Positions 42,666 through 51,416 of a stretch of 64,000 nt of DNA are shown here, piece after piece. The stretch's first letter is position 1, and each line of letters begins with the position of its first letter. Below the pieces are notes generated by a model. That model did no database searches and was not told the origin of the DNA. It saw only the letters and a list, made by a program, of their open reading frames with translations. Source of the stretch: UBA6522 sp965204155 (GTDB lineage Bacteria > Pseudomonadota > Gammaproteobacteria > Steroidobacterales > Rariloculaceae); contig OZ241971.1 of the NCBI GenBank assembly GCA_965204155.1, positions 186,001 through 250,000 on the forward strand, given 5' to 3'. A program made the translations under genes and the position numbers.

Positions 42666-43835
42666 TCAGGACGACTTCGATTTCAGCAGTTCCACAACGG
42701 CACTCGCCGCCCGTTCGCTGGCGTTGCGGCGCAACCGCTCGTGGACCGACCGAAAAACCTCATACCAGCCGCTATCCTTGCCCTGTCCGTGCCCGGCGTC
42801 AAGGTACGATTCGAGTGCCGGGCCGAGCACATCGGCGCGCACGTCCGACTGCAGGAATTCCGGTACGATGCCCCTGCCTGCCAGCAGATTCGGCAGGGCA
42901 AAATGTTCCAGCCGGCGAAACCCCAGGAGCCTCACCAGCCGGTGCGTGACGGCAGAAACGATGTAGGCAACCACCATGGGACGCTTGGTCAGCATTGTTT
43001 CGAGGCTGGCCGTTCCGGACGCGGTGAGGACCACGTCTGCGGCCGCCATCACCTGACGCGCCCGGCCGACATGGACATCCGGGGAGGAGTCGAGGCGGCT
43101 CGCACGAACCTTTTGCCGGAACAGGTCGGCGGTACTCTCGTTGGCCAGTCCGGCGGTCACCTGAAGCTCGGGGCGCCTCGCACGAATCCACGCCGCCGTT
43201 TCCAGGAACGGCCCTGCCAGCCGCGCGACCTCGGTGCTCCGGCTGCCGGGCAGCAACGCCAGAACCGGGTTGTCGGCATCGAGTCCCAGGGCGGCCCTGG
43301 CTTCGTCCGCCGGGTTGTCCATCGGCACTTCGTCGGCCAGAGGATGGCCAACGAACCGGGCGCCGACCCTGTGGGCCTCGTAGAACTCCGTCTCGAAGGG
43401 CAGCAGGCAGAGCACGCGATCCGCAGACTTGCGAATGCTCGCCACCCGGGACTGCCGCCAGGCCCAGACCTGGGGGCTGACGTACTGAACGGTCGGAATG
43501 CCGGCGCGTTTCAGCGCGGACGCCAGCGGCAGATTGAAATCGGGCGAGTCGATGCCCACGAAGACGTCCAGGTCGGCGGCCAGGAACCGGCGCAGCAGGT
43601 TCCGGCGAAACGCGATCAGGCGCGGCAGGTGCCGCAGGACTTCGGCCAGCCCCATGACCGACAACTCGTCGGCGTGACTCCAGGGCTCGCATCCCGCAGC
43701 GATCATGCGGGGTCCTGCCACCCCCATGAAGCGCGCCTCGGGCACGCGGCCGCGTATGGCGTCGATCAGCCCGCCCCCCAGCGTGTCGCCGGAGGCCTCA
43801 CCCGCCACCAACCCGATTCGCGGCGCGCCTGTCAC
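42666..43835 (-). CDS. lpxB: Lipid-A-disaccharide synthase
   Basis: Glycosyltransferase that joins UDP-diacylglucosamine and lipid X to form the lipid A disaccharide, at the inner face of the inner membrane. The 389-residue product has GLVAGEASGDTLGGGLI, FVGIDSPDFNLPLA, YVSPQVWAWRQSRV and LALLPGSRSTEVARL, then ASGTASLETML. It follows lpxA after six bases and is followed by rnhB, as in E. coli. Confidence 0.97.
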   Translation of the reverse strand: MTGAPRIGLVAGEASGDTLGGGLIDAIRGRVPEARFMGVAGPRMIAAGCEPWSHADELSVMGLAEVLRHLPRLIAFRRNLLRRFLAADLDVFVGIDSPDFNLPLASALKRAGIPTVQYVSPQVWAWRQSRVASIRKSADRVLCLLPFETEFYEAHRVGARFVGHPLADEVPMDNPADEARAALGLDADNPVLALLPGSRSTEVARLAGPFLETAAWIRARRPELQVTAGLANESTADLFRQKVRASRLDSSPDVHVGRARQVMAAADVVLTASGTASLETMLTKRPMVVAYIVSAVTHRLVRLLGFRRLEHFALPNLLAGRGIVPEFLQSDVRADVLGPALESYLDAGHGQGKDSGWYEVFRSVHERLRRNASERAASAVVELLKSKSS

Positions 43836-43841
43836 GTTCCG

Positions 43842-44612
43842 CTAGCGAATGAGCCCACGGGAACTCCGGGCGATGGAATCGAGCAGAATGCGAATGTCGT
43901 CATGCGATTCGGCGCGCCCGCGGAGAATGTCCAGCGCTTCCTCCAGCTTGAGTCCCTGGCGGTAGATCGTCCTGTAGGCCTCGCGGATGCGGCCGATCCG
44001 GGTTGAACCGAAACCGCGCCGCCGGAGTCCCTCGGCATTGATGCCGCGGGGTACGGCCGGACGGCCCGCCGCCGTCACGTAGGCGGGAATGTCCTTGGTC
44101 ACGGCGGTGAAGATGCCGGTCAGCGCATGGGCGCCGATGCGGCAATACTGGTGCACCGCCGTGAAGCCGCCAAGCACCACCCAGTCCCCCACGTGCACGT
44201 GTCCGGCCAGGGTTGTGTTGTTGGCCAGGACCGTCTGGTTGCCGACCACGCAGTCGTGGGCGATGTGGACATAGGCCATGATCCAGTTGTCGTGCCCCAC
44301 CCGGGTCTTGCCGGTGTCCTGAACCGTACCGCGATTGATCGTGCAGTATTCCCGGATGGTGTTGCGGTCGCCGATGACCAGTTCCGTGACCTCGCCGGCG
44401 TATTTCTTGTCCTGGGGATCGTCGCCGATGGACGCGAACTGGAAGATGCGATTGTCCTCGCCGATGACACAGGGACCCTTCACCACGACATGGGATTCGA
44501 TTCGCGTACCCGGGCCGATCTCCACGTCCGGCCCGATGATGCTGTAGGGGCCCACCGACACATCCCGGTGCAAACGCGCCCGGCCGGATACCACGGCGCG
44601 CGAATCGATCAC
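43842..44612 (-). CDS. lpxA: UDP-N-acetylglucosamine acyltransferase
   Basis: First step of lipid A synthesis. The 256-residue product is a left-handed beta helix of hexapeptide repeats (VSVGPYSIIGPDVEIGPGT, HIAHDCVVGNQTVLANNTTLAGH) with the catalytic His in the HIAHD region, and ends with the helical domain (GFGSTRIGRIREAYRTIYRQGL). Its ATG overlaps the fabZ stop (44609-44612). Confidence 0.97.
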   Translation of the reverse strand: MIDSRAVVSGRARLHRDVSVGPYSIIGPDVEIGPGTRIESHVVVKGPCVIGEDNRIFQFASIGDDPQDKKYAGEVTELVIGDRNTIREYCTINRGTVQDTGKTRVGHDNWIMAYVHIAHDCVVGNQTVLANNTTLAGHVHVGDWVVLGGFTAVHQYCRIGAHALTGIFTAVTKDIPAYVTAAGRPAVPRGINAEGLRRRGFGSTRIGRIREAYRTIYRQGLKLEEALDILRGRAESHDDIRILLDSIARSSRGLIR

Positions 44613-45061
44613 CGCACCAGCCCCGGCGTCTGCAGGAATTCGGAACTCGCCACCGGCGTCCCGTCCACTTCGGCCACGGCATTGAAGCGCCAGAAGTTCC
44701 GCCGGCGCGAGGTCAGGGTCACGGTGACGACCAGTCGGTCTCCCGGCCGCACGGGCTGGCGGAATCGTGTCTTTTCCACGGTAGCGAGGTAGAGCGTGAA
44801 GTTTCGCTCTTCCGGCGGAACGCTCTCCCAGATGAGCACGCCCCCCGCCTGTGCCATGGTTTCCACGATCAGTACGCCCGGCATCACCGGGTGCCCGGGG
44901 AAATGACCCAGGAAATACGGCTCATTGAACGAAACATTCTTGACGGCTGAAATGGATTCACCGGGCGTGCAGTGCAGGATGCCGTCGAGCAACAGGAACG
45001 GATAGCGATGCGGGATTCGCTCCATGATGCCTTCCACATCGATGCAGTAGCGCTCAGTCAC
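44609..45061 (-). CDS. fabZ: 3-hydroxyacyl-ACP dehydratase FabZ
   Basis: Dehydrates 3-hydroxyacyl-ACP in fatty acid elongation. The 150-residue hot-dog fold protein shows IPHRYPFLLLDGIL, NEPYFLGHFPGHPVMPGVLIVETMAQ with the catalytic His, and KTRFRQPVRPGD. The start is GTG at 45061, which fits the family length and overlaps the end of lpxD by eight bases; an internal ATG at 45025 would remove the N-terminal helix (TERYCIDVEGI). Confidence 0.96.
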   Translation of the reverse strand: MTERYCIDVEGIMERIPHRYPFLLLDGILHCTPGESISAVKNVSFNEPYFLGHFPGHPVMPGVLIVETMAQAGGVLIWESVPPEERNFTLYLATVEKTRFRQPVRPGDRLVVTVTLTSRRRNFWRFNAVAEVDGTPVASSEFLQTPGLVR

Positions 45062-46121
45062 CGCCGGTTCTCCGTCCTGACTTTGTATTCGTCCGCAACT
45101 TTCGGACGGTCTCGTCCAGCGCCCGGAACCGGGCCGCGTTCCGGCGCCAGAGACCGGCTTCCTCGGCGCCCAGCGTCCCCGAATACGTGCCCGGCTCCGT
45201 AACCGACCTGAGCACCGCCGTGCGAAAGGTGAACACCGCGTCGTCACAGATGGTCAGGTGCCCGACCACGACGACGGCGCCGCCGAACAGGCATCTCGCG
45301 CCCACGCGGGTGCTGCCGGCCACGCCCGAGAACGCGGACATGACCGTGTGCGCGCCGATACTGACGTTGTGGGCGATCTGCACCTGGTTGTCCATCTTCA
45401 CGCCGTCTTCGATCACGGTGTCCTCGACTGCGCCGCGATCCACCGTGGTATTGGCTCCGATTTCCACATCGTCGCCGATGATCACGCCACCGAGCTGGGG
45501 CACCTTGATCCAAACCGGGTCTTCCCGGGCGAACCCGAACCCGTCGCTGCCGACCACCACGCCGGAGTGAAGCAGGCAGCGTTTGCCAATCCTGACTCCA
45601 TCCATCAGCACCACCCGCGGCGCCAGGCGCGTTCCGTCGCCAACGGTCACTCCGGGACCCACCACGGAACCCTCGCCGATCACCACCGACTCGCCCAGCA
45701 CGGCTCCCCCGGCGACGACCGCTTGTGCGGATACCTGGGCCGATCCGGGAACCACGGTATCGTTGTCGACGCTGGCAGACGGATGGATTCCCGGTTCCGC
45801 CGCCCGCGGCGGGTGCAGAAACCGCGCCACGCGCGCGTAGACAGCATACGGATTGGCGGCGATTAGCGCGGGCACGGGGCATTCGGCGACGAAGCGTTGT
45901 TCCAGGATCACCGCACCGGCACGTGTAGTCGCCAAGTGACGCCTGTAGGAAGGGTTGGCCAGGAAGCTGATCGACTTGCCGGTCGCACCGGTCAATGTCC
46001 CGACACTATGGACCCGCCGGCCCTGGTTGCCGTGCACCGCGCAGTGAAACCGTTCCGCGAGTTCAGCGAGCGTCGCGGCGCGCCGGGAAGGCGCGTCGGA
46101 TTGATCCGCCGCGGGAGCTAT
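45054..46121 (-). CDS. lpxD: UDP-3-O-(3-hydroxyacyl)glucosamine N-acyltransferase, start unusual
   Basis: Third step of lipid A synthesis. The hexapeptide-repeat body is complete (GVVVGSDGFGFAREDP, DNQVQIAHNVSIGAHTVMSAFSGVAGS). The conserved N-terminus TLAELAERFHCAVHGNQGRRVHSVGTL lies in one open frame from the TGA at 46122-46124, but contains no ATG, GTG or TTG before a GTG at 46037 that is too far inside. The best candidate is ATA at 46121, which overlaps the skp stop (ATAG) and has GGGAG eight bases upstream; that gives 355 residues (E. coli 341). The alternatives are another rare start or a sequence error. The acyltransferase identity is not in doubt. Confidence 0.85.
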   Translation of the reverse strand: MAPAADQSDAPSRRAATLAELAERFHCAVHGNQGRRVHSVGTLTGATGKSISFLANPSYRRHLATTRAGAVILEQRFVAECPVPALIAANPYAVYARVARFLHPPRAAEPGIHPSASVDNDTVVPGSAQVSAQAVVAGGAVLGESVVIGEGSVVGPGVTVGDGTRLAPRVVLMDGVRIGKRCLLHSGVVVGSDGFGFAREDPVWIKVPQLGGVIIGDDVEIGANTTVDRGAVEDTVIEDGVKMDNQVQIAHNVSIGAHTVMSAFSGVAGSTRVGARCLFGGAVVVVGHLTICDDAVFTFRTAVLRSVTEPGTYSGTLGAEEAGLWRRNAARFRALDETVRKLRTNTKSGRRTGGD

Positions 46122-46660
46122 TCAGCCGCTCCCGTGTCCTCGGCGGCGAAGTCGGCTTCCAGCCTGCGCAACACTTCTTCGGTAATGTCCACGGCGCTGC
46201 CGTAGTAGAGGGGATTGGCAACGACCAGATCGTAGCCGGCGGCGCGGGAATAGATCTGCACTTCCTGGATCAGCGCTTCCTGCACCCGGGTCAGTTCTGC
46301 GTTGCGCCGAATGTCCATATCCTCGATGAAAGCGGTTTGCTCGCGCTGCATGTCGCGCTGTTCGGCTGTAATCTCGCGTTCGAGATTCAGGCGTTCCGTC
46401 TCGCCCATGATCGCGCTGTCGCGCTGGTAGGTTTCCTGTTTCTCCTGCAGCGAGCGCTGCAGGGCGGCTATATCGCGCTGGCGGGGTGCGAACTCCTCCT
46501 GCAGGGCTTCCGTCGCCAGGCGAGCCTGCGGCGACTGATCGATCAGCCGGCCGAAATCCACGGCACCGATTCGGAGCCCCTCCGTCTGCGCACTCGCTGA
46601 CGCGCCGACCAGAAGTATGGCAATCAACAAGCCGATTCGAACGCTTGCAAACGATGTCAT
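46118..46660 (-). CDS. skp: OmpH/Skp-family periplasmic chaperone
   Basis: Skp holds unfolded outer-membrane proteins on their way to the BAM complex. The 180-residue product has a signal peptide (VRIGLLIAILLVGASASAQ) and the family pattern: IGAVDFGRLIDQSPQAR, then a long charged coiled coil (LQRSLQEKQETYQRDSAIM) and the closing YDLVVANPLYYGSAVDITEEVLRRL. The start at 46660 has GAGG six bases upstream; an ATG at 46672 would add four residues. It lies between bamA and lpxD, as usual. Confidence 0.93.
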   Translation of the reverse strand: MTSFASVRIGLLIAILLVGASASAQTEGLRIGAVDFGRLIDQSPQARLATEALQEEFAPRQRDIAALQRSLQEKQETYQRDSAIMGETERLNLEREITAEQRDMQREQTAFIEDMDIRRNAELTRVQEALIQEVQIYSRAAGYDLVVANPLYYGSAVDITEEVLRRLEADFAAEDTGAAE

Positions 46661-46682
46661 CCTGAACCTCATGAAGTTTCTG

Positions 46683-49091
46683 TTAGAACGCGTTGCCGAC
46701 CGTGAACTGGAATTCCTCCGTGCGGTCGCCCCAGTGCCGGTCCGTCTCCTCGTCGGCATTGAGGGGCAATCCGTAGCTGAATCTCAACAGCCCCAGCGGC
46801 GCCAGCCATTCTACCGCTAATCCGACGGAATGTTTCAGCCGTTCCGCATCGAATGCGTGGCTGATCGGATCTCCCAGGCGATCGTAGAAGGTCACGCCGC
46901 CCGTGTGAAACACGTTGCCGATGTCGTAGAACAGCGCGGCACGAGCCGAGGTCGCAAACCGCTCGGGCAGCGGAAAGACCAGTTCGAACTGATTGGCGAC
47001 CAGCAGGTTGCCGCCGTGGGGATTGGACAGGGAGTCCCGCGGGCCGAGCCAGCTTTCCCGGTAGCCCCGGACAGTGCCAGGTCCGCCGCCGTAGAAGTAG
47101 CGGTACGGCGGCAGCGCCTGCGTTTCCTCCCCGTAGGGCTCGCCCAGCGCCAACTCCGAGTTGAGCTTGAGCATCCAGGCGCCGAACAGCGGGATGTACT
47201 GGGTATAGTCCAGCGAGGCGATGTAGTACTCGACCTCGCTGCCGGGGATCGAGGCGCTCAGGTTCGCGGCCAGACGCAGCCCCCGGGTGGGAAAGATGAA
47301 CCGGTTGCGGGAGTCGAACGACCAGCCCAGGGCAACGTCGAGCGTCTCGACCGTGGTGCCGTAAAATTGCCCGCCGTCGATGGCAAAGGGATTGCCGTGG
47401 TTGCGGACCCACTGTTCGGCCTGCTGCGAGCTGTAATAGCCGGTCACCATCTGGGCCTGGGAAGCGGAGAGCCCGAAACGCAGGTACTGCATCTCGGTAA
47501 CCGGATAGGACCAGTCGGCGCCGGCGGTGATGGTTTGCGTCGAGAAGTCCGACGTGGCCGACGTGAACTGCCTGATGTCCCGATAGGAGATCGAAAGCGT
47601 TCGCGAGAGCTCGTCGATGGTCCGGTACGGATCGGTGAAATTGACGCTGTAGACCTTGAAGAATTCGCCGCCGCTCAGGTCCACGCCGACGCGGTTTCCG
47701 GTGCCCATGAAATTGGAATGGACGAAGTTGCCGTTGAGCTGTAGCCCGTAGTACTCGGAATAGCCGATGCCGCCGCCGAATTGTCCGGGCAGACCCTCCT
47801 CGACCTGGAAATCGATGTCCACCAGGTCCGGTGAGCCCGGCACGGGGACCGTCTCGAATTCCACCGACTCGATGTAGGGCAGGCGCTGCAGGCGGATCTG
47901 CGACCGCTCCAGCGCCGCATTGGAGAGATAGGCTCCTTCCAGCTGGCGCATTTCGCGGCGAAACACCTCGTCGTTGATGCTGTCGGCGCCGTTGAAACTG
48001 ATACGGCGCACATAGACGCGGTTCCTGGGATCCACAAAGAAGGTGATGGAAACTTCCTTGGTCTCCTCGTCCAGTTCGGGCACGGCCTGAACCTGGGCGA
48101 ATCCGTATCCGTCCTGACCCAGGCGCAGCGTCAGGTACTCTTCGCTGAGCGCGATCACCTGCTGCGAGAACAGTTGTCCCGGCTGGGCGTAGATCAGCCT
48201 CCTGAGTTCCTCCTCGGGCACCACCAGATCGCCGGCCAACTGGACGTCGGAAATGGTGTAACGGTCGCCCTCGGTGACGTTGACGGTGATGAAGATGTCC
48301 TGTTTGTCCGGCGATATGGCGACCTGGATGCTCTCCACGCGGAAATCCGCAAAGCCGCGGTCCATGTAGAACGAGCGCAGCGATTCGAGGTCGCCCTCCA
48401 GCGCCTCCTTGGAGTAGCGGTCGTCATTCCTGATGAAGGACAGCCAGTTACCGGTACTGAGTTCGAATTCGCCGATGATCTCCCTGTCGGAAAAACTGGT
48501 ATTGCCGACGACATTGATCTGCCGGATCTTGGAGCGGGCGCCCTCCTCGATCTCGATACCCACCCGGACGCGGTTGTCGCCGATATCCTCGATGGGCGTT
48601 TCCACGCTGACGCCGTAGCGCCCCCGGCTGTAGTACTGCTCGTAAAGGAATTGCTGAACTTCCTCGAGCACCGACCGGTCGAAGACCTTGCCCCGGGTCA
48701 GCCCGACCTGGCGCAGCGACTCCTCCAGATCCTCTGTCTTGATCTCGTCGTTCCCCTCGATGGTGAACTCCTCGATGGACGGCCGCTCGAGCACCGCGAT
48801 GACCAGCGTATCGGCGTCCCGGCGGAATTCGACATCCTGGAAGAACCCCGTTGAGTACAACGCCCGGATGGACTCCTGAACACGCTGGTCCGTGACGGTG
48901 TCGCCGATATTAAGGGGAAGGTAGTTGTAGATGGTGCCAGTGGAAATCCGCTGTGCGCCCTCGACCTGGAAGTTGCGCACTACCCATGAGTCGAATCCCT
49001 GGGAATGTGCGCAATTGAGCGCCAGCGCCAACATGGCAACGGCGCCCGTTCGCAGGGCCGTTCTCGATCGGGAGATGTACAACTCATTCAT
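46683..49091 (-). CDS. bamA: Outer membrane assembly factor BamA
   Basis: Core of the BAM complex that inserts beta-barrel proteins. The 802-residue product has a signal peptide, five POTRA domains (the first FDSWVVRNFQVEGAQRISTGTIYNYL, with repeats to about 420) and a 16-strand barrel that includes YGGGPGTVRGYRESWLGPRD (the conserved VRGF/Y motif) and ends in FQFTVGNAF with a terminal Phe. The ATG at 49091 shares one base with the rseP stop (TGATG). Confidence 0.97.
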   Translation of the reverse strand: MNELYISRSRTALRTGAVAMLALALNCAHSQGFDSWVVRNFQVEGAQRISTGTIYNYLPLNIGDTVTDQRVQESIRALYSTGFFQDVEFRRDADTLVIAVLERPSIEEFTIEGNDEIKTEDLEESLRQVGLTRGKVFDRSVLEEVQQFLYEQYYSRGRYGVSVETPIEDIGDNRVRVGIEIEEGARSKIRQINVVGNTSFSDREIIGEFELSTGNWLSFIRNDDRYSKEALEGDLESLRSFYMDRGFADFRVESIQVAISPDKQDIFITVNVTEGDRYTISDVQLAGDLVVPEEELRRLIYAQPGQLFSQQVIALSEEYLTLRLGQDGYGFAQVQAVPELDEETKEVSITFFVDPRNRVYVRRISFNGADSINDEVFRREMRQLEGAYLSNAALERSQIRLQRLPYIESVEFETVPVPGSPDLVDIDFQVEEGLPGQFGGGIGYSEYYGLQLNGNFVHSNFMGTGNRVGVDLSGGEFFKVYSVNFTDPYRTIDELSRTLSISYRDIRQFTSATSDFSTQTITAGADWSYPVTEMQYLRFGLSASQAQMVTGYYSSQQAEQWVRNHGNPFAIDGGQFYGTTVETLDVALGWSFDSRNRFIFPTRGLRLAANLSASIPGSEVEYYIASLDYTQYIPLFGAWMLKLNSELALGEPYGEETQALPPYRYFYGGGPGTVRGYRESWLGPRDSLSNPHGGNLLVANQFELVFPLPERFATSARAALFYDIGNVFHTGGVTFYDRLGDPISHAFDAERLKHSVGLAVEWLAPLGLLRFSYGLPLNADEETDRHWGDRTEEFQFTVGNAF

Positions 49092-50464
49092 CAGCCGAAA
49101 ATCCTCGCCAGGTCATTATAGAAGGCAAAGCTCATCAACACGAAGAGCATGGCCAGGCCCACTTGCTGGCCGACCAGCATGGAGCGCTCCGATAGCGGCG
49201 ATCCCTTGGCCCATTCGACCACCTGGTAGACGATCTGACCGCCGTCCAGCAGCGGCACCGGCAACAGGTTCAGAACACCCAGGCTGATGCTGACGATGGC
49301 CAGAAAGCTCAGAATCGCGGTCAGTCCGGCGCGGGCGCTGTCACCGGCGAAAGCGGCGATGGTCAGGGGGCCGCTGATGTTGCGCACCGAGACGTCGCCC
49401 ACCACCATGCGCCCGAGCATTCGCAGGGTGAGCGCACTCATTTCCCAGGTCCTGGCAATGCCCCGGGGAATCGATTCGAGCGCGCTGTAGCGCTGCTCCA
49501 CGTAGTTGTCGGCGCCGGCGCCGATGCGGCCGAACACCCGGCCGTCCTGTTCCGCGTTGCCGATGGCCAACGTCAATCTTCGTTCCCGTCCGTCCCGCTG
49601 AACGATCACCGATACCGTCTCGTCCGGGCGTGCGCGAATGAACTCCACCCAGGTTGCCCAGTTGTCCATGGGTTCCCCGCCCGCTTGCAGCAGCCTGTCT
49701 CCACGAAGCAAACCGGCGCTTTCCGCCGGGCCGCCCGGTGTTACCTCGCCTATCACCGGAGGCAACGCTCCGGGGGTAAATCCCAATCCGTCCCACAGGG
49801 ACTCCGGTTCGGTCAGTTCCGCTTCGCGCCCGCGCACGTCCAGTTCCACCGCCCTGGCCCGGCCGTCCGCGCCTTCCACGGTCATGTCGATGCGCCCGTC
49901 CCGCAGCAATTCGTCGAGAATCGCGAGCGTGGCAGCCTCCCATGTGGGGGTGGGCTGATCGCCGACAGCCAGAATTTCGTCGTATTCGGCCAGCCCTGCT
50001 TCGGCCGCGGTGGATCCGGGCGTAACGTCGCCGACGAACGCCTTGAGGCTGGGCACCCCGGTGACGAACATGAGCCAATAGGCCATGATGGCGAACACGA
50101 AGTTGAATCCCGGGCCGGCGGCGAGTACGGCGATGCGGTGCGGGATCGGGCGGCGGTTGAAGGCCATGTGCCGTTCGGCGGCCGGGACGGGGCCTTCACG
50201 CTCGTCCAGCAGCTTCACGTATCCGCCCAGCGGAATGTTGGAGATCCAGTACTCTGTCGGTTGCGGGGCCGGTGTCCCCGCAACGGCAGCGGCGGCGGGC
50301 GCGCGTCCCTGCCAGCGATACAACGGCTTGCCGAATCCGACCGAGAATCGCAGGACCTTGAACCCGAGTGCGCGCGCCACGGCAAAGTGCCCGTATTCGT
50401 GGAACGACACGAGAATACCGATGGTGACGATAAACGCCGCAATCGCAAGAATCACATCGATCAT
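49091..50464 (-). CDS. rseP: Site-2 protease RseP
   Basis: Intramembrane zinc protease that cleaves anti-sigma factor RseA in the envelope stress response. The 457-residue product has the HEYGH metal site (H22, E23, H26), two PDZ domains (about residues 125-190 and 225-300; TPGSTAAEAGLAEYDEILAVGD) and the NLLPVPLLDGGQIVYQVVEW motif with the third ligand. Its stop overlaps the bamA start. The gene before it is cdsA; dxr, which often lies between, is missing. Confidence 0.96.
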   Translation of the reverse strand: MIDVILAIAAFIVTIGILVSFHEYGHFAVARALGFKVLRFSVGFGKPLYRWQGRAPAAAAVAGTPAPQPTEYWISNIPLGGYVKLLDEREGPVPAAERHMAFNRRPIPHRIAVLAAGPGFNFVFAIMAYWLMFVTGVPSLKAFVGDVTPGSTAAEAGLAEYDEILAVGDQPTPTWEAATLAILDELLRDGRIDMTVEGADGRARAVELDVRGREAELTEPESLWDGLGFTPGALPPVIGEVTPGGPAESAGLLRGDRLLQAGGEPMDNWATWVEFIRARPDETVSVIVQRDGRERRLTLAIGNAEQDGRVFGRIGAGADNYVEQRYSALESIPRGIARTWEMSALTLRMLGRMVVGDVSVRNISGPLTIAAFAGDSARAGLTAILSFLAIVSISLGVLNLLPVPLLDGGQIVYQVVEWAKGSPLSERSMLVGQQVGLAMLFVLMSFAFYNDLARIFG

Positions 50465-50612
50465 CCGCCATTCACTCCCGGTCGGTCCGCCCTGGCCAAT
50501 GCCGGACGAACTACGCGCGCCAGCACCCTTATTCTACCCACCCTGACCCGGTTGCCCAAGGTGGCATCTCGTCAGAATCAGACCGTACCTGTCGCCGTGG
50601 GTTCAGATTCAT

Positions 50613-51416
50613 TCATCCCATGTAGCCCGCGGCAACGAGCCCGAAAAAGAAAATGGGTGCTGCGGCGACCAGACCGTCGATTCGATCGAGTATTCCCCCG
50701 TGTCCGGGAAGCCACCAGCCGCTGTCCTTCACGCTGACATTGCGCTTGAGCATGCTCACCGTCAGGTCTCCGACGACGGATACAAGCGCGGCAGCCACAC
50801 CGATGACCACAAACGTCCCGGCGGGCAAATCGAGCAACAGGCCGGCGGAGAACGCGAACAGCGTTGCCAGCGCCATACCGCCGATCAGGCCCTCCCAGGT
50901 CTTGGCCGGGCTGACTCGAGGCGCGAGTTTGACTCTCCCCCAGTTTCCTCCGACGAAGTGGCCGCCCACATCCGCTGCCCATACGATCAGCATGATGCTG
51001 AGGGTGAGGCTGGGTCCCTGCACCGCGTTCGCGTGCAGGTGGGTCAGCAAAAACCACGCGGGCAACAGGGCCAGGGGCCCGGTGGCGCCGACCAGGTACA
51101 AGGGTATGCGTTGCGGGCGAATTCGCAGGGTCAGCGCCGCAAGTCCCCACCAGCAGACCGCGACGGCCATGATGGTGTTCGCCGTCCAGCCCCGGTCCAG
51201 CCCCCACCTGGCCAGGCCCAGCATCAACAGGGCGAAGGCTGATAGATAGACCCAGCGCGCGGCGCCGTGAAGGCGTGTCAGCCCGGCCCACTCCCATACG
51301 CCCCCCAGGCAGAACAGCCCGATGACCCCGGCCACGGCCCATGTGGGAAAGTAGAGTACGGTCACCGTCATGCCTCCGGCGAGCACAAGCGCAGTGATCA
51401 CGCGTGCTCTCAGCAC
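50613..51416 (-). CDS. cdsA: Phosphatidate cytidylyltransferase
   Basis: Makes CDP-diacylglycerol, the precursor of all phospholipids. The 267-residue membrane protein has about eight hydrophobic helices and the family signature SVKDSGWWLPGHGGILDRIDGLVAA, with AKTWEGLIGG upstream. The start is GTG at 51416, overlapping the end of uppS; an open frame upstream lacks another good start. A 148-nt gap follows before rseP and holds no gene. Confidence 0.95.
   Translation of the reverse strand: MLRARVITALVLAGGMTVTVLYFPTWAVAGVIGLFCLGGVWEWAGLTRLHGAARWVYLSAFALLMLGLARWGLDRGWTANTIMAVAVCWWGLAALTLRIRPQRIPLYLVGATGPLALLPAWFLLTHLHANAVQGPSLTLSIMLIVWAADVGGHFVGGNWGRVKLAPRVSPAKTWEGLIGGMALATLFAFSAGLLLDLPAGTFVVIGVAAALVSVVGDLTVSMLKRNVSVKDSGWWLPGHGGILDRIDGLVAAAPIFFFGLVAAGYMG

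Noticed and set aside
39285..44006. A 1573-codon open frame on the plus strand opposite dnaE, rnhB, lpxB and lpxA
   Set aside because: It is the mirror of GC-rich coding sequence on the other strand. It crosses four well-identified genes, has no recognisable domain, and its composition is typical of antisense frames.
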